The notes beneath the pieces were generated by a model. It searched no databases, was not told the DNA's origin, and saw only the letters and a list, made by a program, of their open reading frames with translations. 11,881 nucleotides of DNA, taken from the NCBI GenBank assembly GCA_902782715.1, contig CACZOG010000241.1:1-11881 (forward strand), given 5' to 3'. Each line of letters begins with the position of its first letter. Within the stretch, counting starts at the first letter, position 1. Origin of the DNA: an uncultured Lachnospiraceae bacterium. Its GTDB lineage: Bacteria; Bacillota; Clostridia; Lachnospirales; Lachnospiraceae. The position numbers and the translations under genes are program-made. Below, in pieces: positions 1 through 7,091 of the stretch.

Positions 1-3000
1 AATACAGCACTTTATGATGCTCAGACTGCAACCATCACGAGAGGAAGCAAGTCAGAGACGATAATTAATCACGGAAACAATAAACGTGATGCCGACAGCG
101 GTATCGGCGGTGTTGTCGGAATCACAAGACTCAGGATCAAGAATGCGGATAACATTCAAAGCGATACAGCAAAGGCCGAAGCACTCAATATGATCGGTTT
201 CGGAAGCAATGTCGCATATGCTTATTCCGATTCTTCAAAGCCTTTTACATCCGATCAGATCGATGAGGTAAGAAATTACTCACTATACGGCGGTATCGGC
301 GTAGGCGGAATAGCGGGCAAGATACTTGACGGCGCTTCCATCAACTCGGACGGAAACACATCCTGCATGGTCAATGCCGTTGTTTACGGTTTTGACGCCG
401 TAGGCGGAGCATTCGGCGGTACACAGGATAATATCAATCAGGCATCGGTACGTAATGTTTACTGCGAGAATTCGATCATCATCGGACGTGATATGGTCGG
501 AGGTCTGGCGGGCAAAACGACTTATGAGATAAGAAACACCGATGCTTACAAAGTTAAGAACAATTATATTTACGGAAGATACAGTGTCGGCGGCGTTGTC
601 GGTCATTCGCTTACGACAAGTTCAAACGGAATAAATGTTGCGATCGTTGATTCGAGCGTAACTGCAAGAAGTTATGCCGGCGGATATGTCGGACAGTACA
701 GCGGAACCAAGCTTTTCGGAAGCGTCACAAACGTGGATGTAAGTGCGGACTACTTTGCGGGCGGCATTATAGGTGCGGTATACAATGCAAGTGAAAACGC
801 AAATAATGTATCTTTGGGAGAATTATATACAAGCGGTTCGAATACCACGGTTAACGCCAGAGTGTTTGCGGGCGGCTTCGCAGGCCTTTACGCACACTGC
901 CGGGGCAAACAGAATACAAATGACATAGTTTCGGGCAACAAACTCTGGGATATGGCCGAAAACATGAAGGGAAAGAACAATACCGATGCCATCGGCGTTG
1001 TGAAGTCACATCAGGACGGCGGTGCATTAAAGTATGCGTCTGCAGATTCTTTTGCCAACAGGATCAGATTCAATTCGGATGCAATGCCCACGGCACAGAA
1101 ATCAGTTAAAGCGGAAGTTTTCGCAGGCGGACTTTTCGGGTATATTCCCGACAATACCAGGGCTGTTTTGGAATGTATGGCAACAACCGGCGGTGACGGC
1201 GATGCGAAAACGATCAAAACTTTCGTTCAGGCAACGTCAACAGTTGACGCATGCGCTTTGGATCCTTCCAGAACGGGACTTTCATATTCGGGCGGGATCA
1301 CGGGAAGAGTTCCCGGAGGCTTGACACTTACCAATGCTTCCTATGCCGGCGAACAGAGATCCGAATCAGCATATCTCGGAGAAATATGTGAGATAAATCA
1401 CGGAACGATAACGGGATGTTTCGTAAATACCATGACAAAATATAACGAAACGAATCCGGGAGTTCACACGATCGTCGGAGGAATCACGGGTTCCAACGAA
1501 GAAGGCGGAGTGGTAACTCTTTACAATTCGTTTGCGGAAGGAGCTGTACTGTATGGTAAGTCTGTCATCGGCGGATTGATAGGATGCAACCGCGCTTCGT
1601 TTACGTTAATGCAGGATGATTCTGAACCTGTTTCGTTCTCGGATGCGAAAGCATTATACATAGGACCCGGCAATACGGGAACTGCAAGCTACACAGGCCT
1701 TATCATCGGAGAAAACCGAGGAAATATAGACATCAATCAGAAAAATACCGGTTCGGTTGTCAGCTCATACAGAATTCAGAATTCAAATGTGGCAGGCGTA
1801 TATGCAGGCGTTAATTACGGAACGATCACGGATTCGAGTTTAAGCGGAGTTCCTTCTTCTTCAAACGGAGAGGACAGCCTTAATGCCGTTCTTTTCACAA
1901 AAGATGTCAATTATGCGGGAATCATAACAGGAACCAATGACGGTACGATAAGCGGTATCTCATTAAGCAATCAGTGCATCCTTGATTCGGATGGCACGAT
2001 CGGGAATGCCGGAGGTATTGCGGGATACAATAAAAAAACATTAAGCCTCTGCTTCAACTACGGTACTATCGGTTCCGACAAGATAACCAACTCTGCAGGA
2101 ATAGTCGGACTTACCGAAGAGAATGTAAGCGACTGCCGTAACTTAGGTGTCGTAAATGCAAGCAACTCGGCAGCGGGAATCGCCGTTGCATTATCGGGTG
2201 ATAATAAAGGAATAATCAACTGTATAAATTCAGGCACAGTTTCAGGTGCTGCATGTTCGGCAGGAATAGCAGCTTCCACGGGAGTCAACGAGTATTTCGA
2301 AAACTGCATAAATCTGGGTGCCGTTTCAAATTCAAACGGCAACTCCGCAGGAATAGCGGCCAACTGTCAGGATTCAAGATTTGAATTCTGCCGTAATTAC
2401 TCTTCAACAGTTCAGTACGGTATTGCTGCGGGAAGCGTAACATATATGCACAAATGTCTCGAGGCAGGCGGCAAAACAGCATTATACAGCGGTGCGACAC
2501 CCGCGACATGCGTAAGAAACTTCTATATCGACAATACGGCTTACTCGGGAGCGGTATCTGCACCGGGAGAAGGAAGAACCACTCAGGGCAGCCAGTCAGG
2601 TACAAAGGAAGATTATACGCAAATAAACTTTGACGGTTTCAAGGTTCTGGTTGATAAAAACTTCTATGACGGATGGGACAACCCCGGAACGTCGAATTAT
2701 GAGGACCAGGACGGCGATAACGTTATGGATAAACTGGAAGAGATAATCAATGATTCAAATGATCCATATTATAATCTTCTTACGGGAATATATGTTGATA
2801 TCGTAGGTAATGCAAGTTATCACAACGGAAGCCTGAGTCACCATAACGCAGCACCCTTCAATGAATTTATGTACGGAGTTCTTTCTATATATATATTACA
2901 GCCTTCTGCTGACGGAAGTTCATATGCAAGAACGCCCAAGGAATGGCATGATGAAGTCTTTTACGAGAACGGTGACAGTGAGATCCGCAATTTCCTTGCA

Positions 3001-3393
3001 TTCGTTCAGAGTGTGGTTGACAATGACTGTCTTCCCAATATAGTTACTACATACAATGACGGTACGTCATATACATCCAATCCCGTTGATGTTCCCGTCG
3101 AGGATAACAGCGCATATCCTCAGGCACTTTATGAGTATGTTGACGGAAACGGTGCACACGGATATGTTTACAAACGTTTTGAGAGTTACTTCGATTCGGG
3201 ATTTGCAAAACAGGGCATAGGCCTTCTTCCGACGGATATCACAGGATATCTTGCAAACGCAGATACAGACAGGATCTGGGTGATAGACAATGCTTTTGCA
3301 AGCCTTGCAAACGATGAAGAGAATCATCCCGATTACGATGTATTTGACGGAAACTCAGCACTTGTTAAACAGGGATTTGTAAAGACTCCTTAA
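1..3393 (+). CDS. Giant GLUG-repeat extracellular protein, 5' partial (candidate pilus-tip adhesin)
   Basis: The frame is open from the first base, so the gene begins upstream; the visible part is 1130 codons ending in TAA. The Met codon at 190 is internal, because in-frame codons of the same style precede it. Numbering from the first visible codon, residues about 33-815 are an array of short Gly-rich units of the form (V/A/I)GG-x-x-G, such as VGGIAGK, VGGLAGK, AGGYVGQ, AGGFAGL and IGGLIGC. These match the GLUG motif found in surface adhesins and predict a beta-solenoid. Near residues 684-819 the units become regular at about 28 residues with a Cys in each. Residues about 866-1130 are a non-repetitive, acidic, aromatic-rich domain containing a DQDGDNVMD calcium-loop-like stretch (902-910). 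No LPXTG or C-terminal membrane anchor is present. Minor pilin genes follow 18 bases downstream, so I infer a pilus-associated adhesin. The N-terminus (Sec signal or prepilin leader) is unseen. Confidence 0.85.
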   Translation, partial: NTALYDAQTATITRGSKSETIINHGNNKRDADSGIGGVVGITRLRIKNADNIQSDTAKAEALNMIGFGSNVAYAYSDSSKPFTSDQIDEVRNYSLYGGIGVGGIAGKILDGASINSDGNTSCMVNAVVYGFDAVGGAFGGTQDNINQASVRNVYCENSIIIGRDMVGGLAGKTTYEIRNTDAYKVKNNYIYGRYSVGGVVGHSLTTSSNGINVAIVDSSVTARSYAGGYVGQYSGTKLFGSVTNVDVSADYFAGGIIGAVYNASENANNVSLGELYTSGSNTTVNARVFAGGFAGLYAHCRGKQNTNDIVSGNKLWDMAENMKGKNNTDAIGVVKSHQDGGALKYASADSFANRIRFNSDAMPTAQKSVKAEVFAGGLFGYIPDNTRAVLECMATTGGDGDAKTIKTFVQATSTVDACALDPSRTGLSYSGGITGRVPGGLTLTNASYAGEQRSESAYLGEICEINHGTITGCFVNTMTKYNETNPGVHTIVGGITGSNEEGGVVTLYNSFAEGAVLYGKSVIGGLIGCNRASFTLMQDDSEPVSFSDAKALYIGPGNTGTASYTGLIIGENRGNIDINQKNTGSVVSSYRIQNSNVAGVYAGVNYGTITDSSLSGVPSSSNGEDSLNAVLFTKDVNYAGIITGTNDGTISGISLSNQCILDSDGTIGNAGGIAGYNKKTLSLCFNYGTIGSDKITNSAGIVGLTEENVSDCRNLGVVNASNSAAGIAVALSGDNKGIINCINSGTVSGAACSAGIAASTGVNEYFENCINLGAVSNSNGNSAGIAANCQDSRFEFCRNYSSTVQYGIAAGSVTYMHKCLEAGGKTALYSGATPATCVRNFYIDNTAYSGAVSAPGEGRTTQGSQSGTKEDYTQINFDGFKVLVDKNFYDGWDNPGTSNYEDQDGDNVMDKLEEIINDSNDPYYNLLTGIYVDIVGNASYHNGSLSHHNAAPFNEFMYGVLSIYILQPSADGSSYARTPKEWHDEVFYENGDSEIRNFLAFVQSVVDNDCLPNIVTTYNDGTSYTSNPVDVPVEDNSAYPQALYEYVDGNGAHGYVYKRFESYFDSGFAKQGIGLLPTDITGYLANADTDRIWVIDNAFASLANDEENHPDYDVFDGNSALVKQGFVKTP
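97..2457 (+). repeat. GLUG-type repeat array within the giant protein
   Basis: Degenerate in-frame repeats encode (V/A/I/S)GG-x-x-G cores. Clear cores lie at 301, 400, 496, 586, 676, 757, 868, 1123, 1288, 1474, 1567 and about 2011. Weaker AGI-type cores continue to about 2440. The DNA is divergent between units, so the repeats are old and not freshly duplicated. Spacing varies from about 80 to 255 bases in the first half and settles near 84 bases between 2050 and 2391. Confidence 0.75.
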
Positions 3394-3411
3394 AGATAAG
3401 AGGATAATTTT

Positions 3412-4140
3412 GTGAGAAAGAGAAGATCATCACAACTGAATAATAAAGGTGCCGCAATGATGCTTACCATAGTCATCATTGCGATACTGATGATTTTTGT
3501 CTTTTCGCTTATTCTGGTTTCATACAACCTTTATGCTTCACAGACGAAAAATCTTTCGGCTGCAAGAAATGCGGAAGCTGCCAATACATTAAGCATTGCG
3601 ATGGAGAATGAACTTACCGACGATGACGCTTCCGCAAACAGCAATATCTGGAAGTATTTAAGAATGAATGTTGCATATGAAAACGATGCATCGGATACCG
3701 ACTGGAAAGAATGGCCGTATTACGATGAGAACGATCCTGACGATCACGGACCTGCTCAGGCATACAGATATTTTACGCTTGAGAGAAATACGAGTATGGA
3801 AGGCGTACCGGCCGAGGTTTCCGTATGCATGTACTGGACGCCCCCTGTTACAAATCCGGCATCGGCACCCGGCAAAACAGCGGCAGAGATCCTTAACGAA
3901 AAAATAGCCGCAAACGATCCCGATGCCAGAAATAAGATCAGGCTTCACGTCATCACGATCGTTACCACAGGCAGTCAGGAATATTCCATAGAAGATACTT
4001 ATACTCTGATGGTTTCGTCAACCGACATGGCCGAAAAAGCCGCTTTAAAAAGTATCAAAAACAGTAAGATATTTAACCCCGCAGGCAACGGATACGATCC
4101 GGAGGAAAAATGGAAATGGGTTCATATACAAAGAAAATAA
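3412..4140 (+). CDS. GspK/PilX-like minor prepilin lacking Glu5
   Basis: This 242-residue protein starts at a GTG, chosen because AAGAGGA lies 7 bases upstream and no better in-frame start fits the leader. It has a basic 12-13 residue N-terminus (MRKRR...NNKG), then a hydrophobic helix at about 14-38 and an amphipathic helix (AARNAEAANTLSIAMENEL) of pilin type. The likely prepilin peptidase site is after Gly13. Position +5 of the mature protein is Leu18 and not the usual Glu, a trait of GspK/PilX-type subunits that cap a pseudopilus or pilus tip. The rest (about 70-242) is a soluble, acidic domain with no motif I recognise. It follows the giant protein gene by 18 bases and overlaps the next prepilin gene, so it is co-transcribed. 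I am confident of a pilin-like membrane anchor and moderately confident of the GspK/PilX role. Confidence 0.75.
   Translation: MRKRRSSQLNNKGAAMMLTIVIIAILMIFVFSLILVSYNLYASQTKNLSAARNAEAANTLSIAMENELTDDDASANSNIWKYLRMNVAYENDASDTDWKEWPYYDENDPDDHGPAQAYRYFTLERNTSMEGVPAEVSVCMYWTPPVTNPASAPGKTAAEILNEKIAANDPDARNKIRLHVITIVTTGSQEYSIEDTYTLMVSSTDMAEKAALKSIKNSKIFNPAGNGYDPEEKWKWVHIQRK
4101..4105 (+). promoter_or_regulatory. Ribosome binding site inside the upstream gene
   Basis: GGAGG lies within the end of the preceding coding region. It is 4 bases from the ATG at 4110 and 10 bases from a second in-frame ATG at 4116, so the true start of the PilV-like gene could be either; the difference is only two residues (Met-Glu). 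Confidence 0.6.
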
Positions 4141-4583
4141 AGTCAATACTCAAACATAATGATTCCGGCTCGACCATGGTTGAGACTCTGGCTTCTTTTG
4201 TGGTGCTCTTTATAGTGCTTGCGGCATTATATTCCATTGTTGTCTTCTCGACGCAGCTTTACTTCAGAAGCGTTGACTTAAGCCGTCTTAATCAGAAATT
4301 CTTCCGTGAGATATATAAGAAAGATACAGATACCTCACAGATCAAAAAGACGGAATACATTAAAGGATTCGGGGGAGCCGAAGGCGGTAAAGAACACGCG
4401 GCACTGGTGCTTTCATTCGATGCCGAAAAGACATCCTCGGAAAACTATGAAAATGCCAAAGTTACGACTTCCTATATGAATCTTGATAAAACGGGAGCAG
4501 AAACATATGTTTACATCGGACCGGGATCCGAGAACGAGAATTATGTGATTCCAAAAGCGGTAATGTTTAAATACGATAAATAG
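4110..4583 (+). CDS. PilV/GspI-like minor prepilin
   Basis: This is a 157-residue type IV prepilin. The leader of about 20 residues ends in DSG, with predicted cleavage after Gly20. The mature N-terminus STMVETLASF carries the conserved Glu at +5 (residue 25), followed by a hydrophobic helix to about residue 49 and an amphipathic stretch (SVDLSRLNQKFFREIYKK). The remaining roughly 85 residues are a small globular head with no cysteines. Residue -2 is Ser and not the usual Lys, while the basic residues lie earlier in the leader. The gene overlaps the previous one by 31 bases (25 if the ATG at 4116 is used), which suggests translational coupling. It belongs to the minor pilin set expected to form a priming complex for pilus growth. 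PilV versus PilI/GspI-type naming cannot be settled by eye. Confidence 0.8.
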   Translation: MEMGSYTKKIKSILKHNDSGSTMVETLASFVVLFIVLAALYSIVVFSTQLYFRSVDLSRLNQKFFREIYKKDTDTSQIKKTEYIKGFGGAEGGKEHAALVLSFDAEKTSSENYENAKVTTSYMNLDKTGAETYVYIGPGSENENYVIPKAVMFKYDK

Positions 4584-4595
4584 ATCGGTGATAAA

Positions 4596-5306
4596 ATGAG
4601 ATTCTTTTCAACTAAACGAAAAAAGAATAATTCCAAAGGTACAACCCTTATCGAAATGGTTGTAAGCTTTGCGCTGCTCGGAATTTTCGTTTCTCTCTCA
4701 ACCGTTATCATCGCAAACGTAACCACTCTTTATTACAGGGTGAGAGGAGAGAGTTACGCAAGGCAGGTCGGGGATATAGTAGTCAATAAGATCGCCGCCG
4801 AATTATCCGGAGCAATGTACAGCAATATAGGCGATTCCTTCAATGTTAAGATCTCGGATGATTTCGATGGCAACCCTTCAGTCACCGTAAATCCCACGGA
4901 ACATAAAGATATCTCCGGAAACGTGGCATGTCTTTATGACAGAAACGAAACGGGAATGAGCATGTTTGCTTCCGACGGAATCTTTTATATTTATTACCGC
5001 GAGATCGATGACGAAACAGAACCCGAAAAGAGCAGACAGCCGGTTTACTGGACTTTTGACAAAAACATTTATAACGGATACGAGATAAAAAATCTGGAAT
5101 TCGTGGAATTTGCGCCCGGCAACAATGCCGTTAATCAGAGTCTGGCACAGAATTACGGAATAACCGATGTGGGAGACATAAGCGATTATCCTTCAAACAT
5201 CGTTGCGGTTTACATGAAACTTAAGAGCGACAGATACGGCGAGTTCAATATCTGCCGATATATTAAATTGTACAACTATCCCGAGGATTATGACTGGAAT
5301 CCTTAA
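4596..5306 (+). CDS. PilW/GspJ-like minor prepilin
   Basis: This 236-residue type IV prepilin has a short basic leader (MRFFSTKRKKNNSKG), cleavage predicted after Gly15, then TTLIEMVVSF with Glu at +5 (residue 20). The hydrophobic helix runs to about residue 46, followed by the polar half of the pilin helix (YYRVRGESYARQVGDIVVNKI) and a larger globular domain. Length and N-terminus fit the PilW/GspJ type of minor pilin. GGTGA sits 4 bases before the ATG, and the gene starts 12 bases after the previous stop. It probably assembles with the neighbouring prepilins into the tip complex. The globular head has no motif I recognise, so the family letter is inferred from size, order and N-terminus. 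Confidence 0.8.
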   Translation: MRFFSTKRKKNNSKGTTLIEMVVSFALLGIFVSLSTVIIANVTTLYYRVRGESYARQVGDIVVNKIAAELSGAMYSNIGDSFNVKISDDFDGNPSVTVNPTEHKDISGNVACLYDRNETGMSMFASDGIFYIYYREIDDETEPEKSRQPVYWTFDKNIYNGYEIKNLEFVEFAPGNNAVNQSLAQNYGITDVGDISDYPSNIVAVYMKLKSDRYGEFNICRYIKLYNYPEDYDWNP

Positions 5307-5318
5307 TGAGGGTTAAAG

Positions 5319-5768
5319 ATGGATAAGAACAAAACAGGTGAACTAATTAGTGTTTCACGAGTATTCAAATTAATACTGATACTGGCAGGCTTACTGATAA
5401 TAGGCATGTCTGTTTTCTTCGCGTTCAGATTAAGAGTCGGAACCAACCATGCGTTCAGGGAAGCAAAGAATGTATACATGGCTCTTTCCGCGGTTGAAAT
5501 AGATTATTATTCCAGAGGAGAAAGCATATACGATCCTTCGAATTATAACGGTCTTTCCCGGGGTGTCGCAGAAAGAGTAACGCAGCTTGCGGGCAATGAC
5601 GGAACCTACAGAATAGTAAATTATGATAACAAAAAACACAGGATACTAAACATGATCTACACGAACGGAAATTATTACGTTTCATATAATTACAACAATG
5701 GAGAGAGCTTATGGGAAGTCAAGTATCTCCTGCCTCTTTACAGTTACAAAGAAAGCATTGAACCGTAG
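5319..5768 (+). CDS. Pilin-like single-span membrane protein without prepilin site
   Basis: This 149-residue protein begins 12 bases after the previous stop, with GAGGG 6 bases before its ATG. It has a short polar N-terminus, one hydrophobic helix at about 15-36, then an amphipathic helix (HAFREAKNVYMALSAVEIDYY). That helix resembles the same region of the major pilin in this window (QYVLNAKSFLTATQAEFS): AK is followed in both by Ala at matching spacings and then Glu. The C-terminal part is rich in Tyr and Asn (NYYVSYNYNNG). No Gly followed by a hydrophobic stretch with Glu at +5 is present; Gly7-Glu8 does not fit. It looks like an extra pilin-shaped subunit or an accessory protein of the tip complex that stays anchored. 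I do not recognise a named family. It closes the minor pilin block. Confidence 0.7.
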   Translation: MDKNKTGELISVSRVFKLILILAGLLIIGMSVFFAFRLRVGTNHAFREAKNVYMALSAVEIDYYSRGESIYDPSNYNGLSRGVAERVTQLAGNDGTYRIVNYDNKKHRILNMIYTNGNYYVSYNYNNGESLWEVKYLLPLYSYKESIEP

Positions 5769-5789
5769 GCTTTTTGAAAGGCCATATAA

Positions 5790-5818
5790 TTGAGATACAT
5801 ACCCGATTGTGATACAAT
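5790..5818 (+). promoter_or_regulatory. Sigma-A type promoter for the assembly-machine genes
   Basis: TTGAGA (5790-5795) is separated by 17 bases from TACAAT (5813-5818). A TG one base upstream of the -10 (5810-5811) makes it an extended -10. Transcription would start near 5825, giving a leader of about 32 bases before pilC with AAGGGA 7 bases from the ATG. No terminator precedes it, so read-through from the minor pilin genes could add to expression. Confidence 0.7.
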
Positions 5819-5821
5819 CGG
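5803..5821. repeat. Perfect inverted repeat over the -10 box
   Basis: CCGATTGT-GAT-ACAATCGG is a perfect 8-base inverted repeat with a 3-base centre that contains the whole -10 element. There is no T-run after it, so it is not a terminator. Its position suits an operator for a dimeric regulator, but no regulator gene is in the window, and a chance palindrome is possible. Confidence 0.5.
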
Positions 5822-5856
5822 ATGAGGATAAAGAATAAATAAAAAGGGAAACACAA

Positions 5857-7062
5857 ATGGCTAATTTTCGCTATAAGGCGCAGGATGCCGAGGGTAAGAT
5901 CGTAACAGGTCAGTCCAATGCGGCCAATGAAAATGAACTTCATGAAAAACTGAAAACCGAAAACCTTCTTCTTATGGAAGCAAGCGAGATCTCAACTGTC
6001 AAAAGACGTTTTAAACGTATGAAATATGACAGGCTTTCCGATTTTTCAAGAAGCCTTTCGAAACTTCTCGCAGCGGGCGTTACGCTGGTCAGAGCGCTTA
6101 AGATCATTTCCGATGACGAATCCATTCCTGCGAAAGAACGCGAGATATATTCGGATGTACTCAAACTTGTCCGTTCGGGTATGCCGCTTTCGGAAGCGCT
6201 TGAAGAACAGGGCGATACTTTCCCTTCGCTTTTTGTTAACATGATCCGTTCGGCGGAAACATCCGGAAATCTCGATGCGACGCTTGATAACATGGCGAAT
6301 TATTACAGCAAGGAATACAGACTCAATCAGAAGATCTCAAGTTCTATGACTTATCCCAAGATCCTCGGTGTACTTATCATTCTTGTAGTTATTGTTATCA
6401 TGGGATTTGTTCTTCCGCAGTTTGAAGATCTTTTTGCACAGATGGGACAGCTTCCTCTTGCAACAAGGATCCTTATGGGAATCTCTGATTTTGTCGCACA
6501 CAGATGGTACATTCTGATATTCGGCGGAATAATACTCTTTATGGCATATAAAGTTATTTTCTCAATTCCGTTTGTCAAATATCAGAGAGATAAACTGGAA
6601 GTTCATCTTCCCAAGATCGGGAAACTCAGAAAAGTTATATATACGGCAAGATTCGCAAGAACTCTTTCGAGTCTTTATGCAGCAGGTATTCCCATTATCA
6701 CATGTCTTCAGATCGCCAAAACGACTATCGGAAACACATATATCGAGAGTCAGTTTGACGAGATGATCGCCAAGGTTCGTGCAGGCGAAAACCTAAGTGC
6801 GGGAATAGACGGAATAGACGGATTCGTCAAGAAACTGACATCGTCCGTCGGCGTCGGAGAAGAAACGGGTGAACTTGACAGCATGCTTGTTTCGATAGCC
6901 GATCAGATGGATTACGATTCCGAGATCGCAACGGAAAAACTCGTAGCAATGCTTGAACCGTCAATGATAGTCGTAATGGCTGTAATAGTCGGATTCATTA
7001 TGATAGCGATCATATGGCCCATATACGGTTCATATCAGTCGATCGCAAACTCAACAATGTAA
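5857..7062 (+). CDS. pilC: Type IV pilus inner-membrane platform protein PilC (GspF family)
   Basis: This 401-residue protein has the usual PilC/GspF length and layout. After a short N-terminal part (FRYKAQDAEGKIVTGQ) come two T2SSF domains at about 62-185 and 263-386. Each has the family helix pattern: FSRSLSKLLAAGVTLVRAL in the first and FARTLSSLYAAGIPIITCL in the second. Each also has a conserved glycine turn region: MIRSAETSGNLD and VGVGEETGELDSML. Three membrane spans are likely, at about 166-187, 217-237 and 368-389, with the family ending LEPSMIVVMAVIVGFI. PilC sits in the membrane and is thought to be turned by the PilB motor to insert pilins into the growing fibre. It is the first gene behind the 5790 promoter. 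No active-site loss or truncation is seen. Confidence 0.95.
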   Translation: MANFRYKAQDAEGKIVTGQSNAANENELHEKLKTENLLLMEASEISTVKRRFKRMKYDRLSDFSRSLSKLLAAGVTLVRALKIISDDESIPAKEREIYSDVLKLVRSGMPLSEALEEQGDTFPSLFVNMIRSAETSGNLDATLDNMANYYSKEYRLNQKISSSMTYPKILGVLIILVVIVIMGFVLPQFEDLFAQMGQLPLATRILMGISDFVAHRWYILIFGGIILFMAYKVIFSIPFVKYQRDKLEVHLPKIGKLRKVIYTARFARTLSSLYAAGIPIITCLQIAKTTIGNTYIESQFDEMIAKVRAGENLSAGIDGIDGFVKKLTSSVGVGEETGELDSMLVSIADQMDYDSEIATEKLVAMLEPSMIVVMAVIVGFIMIAIIWPIYGSYQSIANSTM

Positions 7063-7079
7063 ATCAACTTTCCGTAAAA

Positions 7080-7086
7080 GGGGGAG
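7080..7086 (+). promoter_or_regulatory. Ribosome binding site fixing a GTG start
   Basis: GGGGGAG lies 5 bases before GTG at 7092. An upstream in-frame ATG at 7014 lies inside pilC with no ribosome site, and the extra 26 residues it would add are a pilC shadow, so the GTG is preferred. Confidence 0.75.
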
Positions 7087-7091
7087 AAAAA

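Noticed and set aside
190..192. ATG as the start of the giant protein
   Set aside because: The frame is open to the window edge with similar residues and a GLUG core (GIGGVVG at about residues 34-40) before this Met, and no ribosome site precedes it.
283..606. Minus-strand open frames opposite the giant protein (also 2058-2363 and 2285-2605)
   Set aside because: They mirror the Gly/Ala-rich repeats in an antisense frame, lack ribosome sites and show no recognisable protein motifs.
5768..5783. GGCTTT/AAAGGCC hairpin after the last minor pilin gene as a terminator
   Set aside because: The stem is short with a bulged G and a three-base loop, and no T-run follows.
7014..7091. ATG at 7014 as the start of the PilM-N gene
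   Set aside because: It lies inside pilC without a ribosome site; GTG at 7092 has GGGGGAG at the right distance and gives a PilM-like N-terminus.
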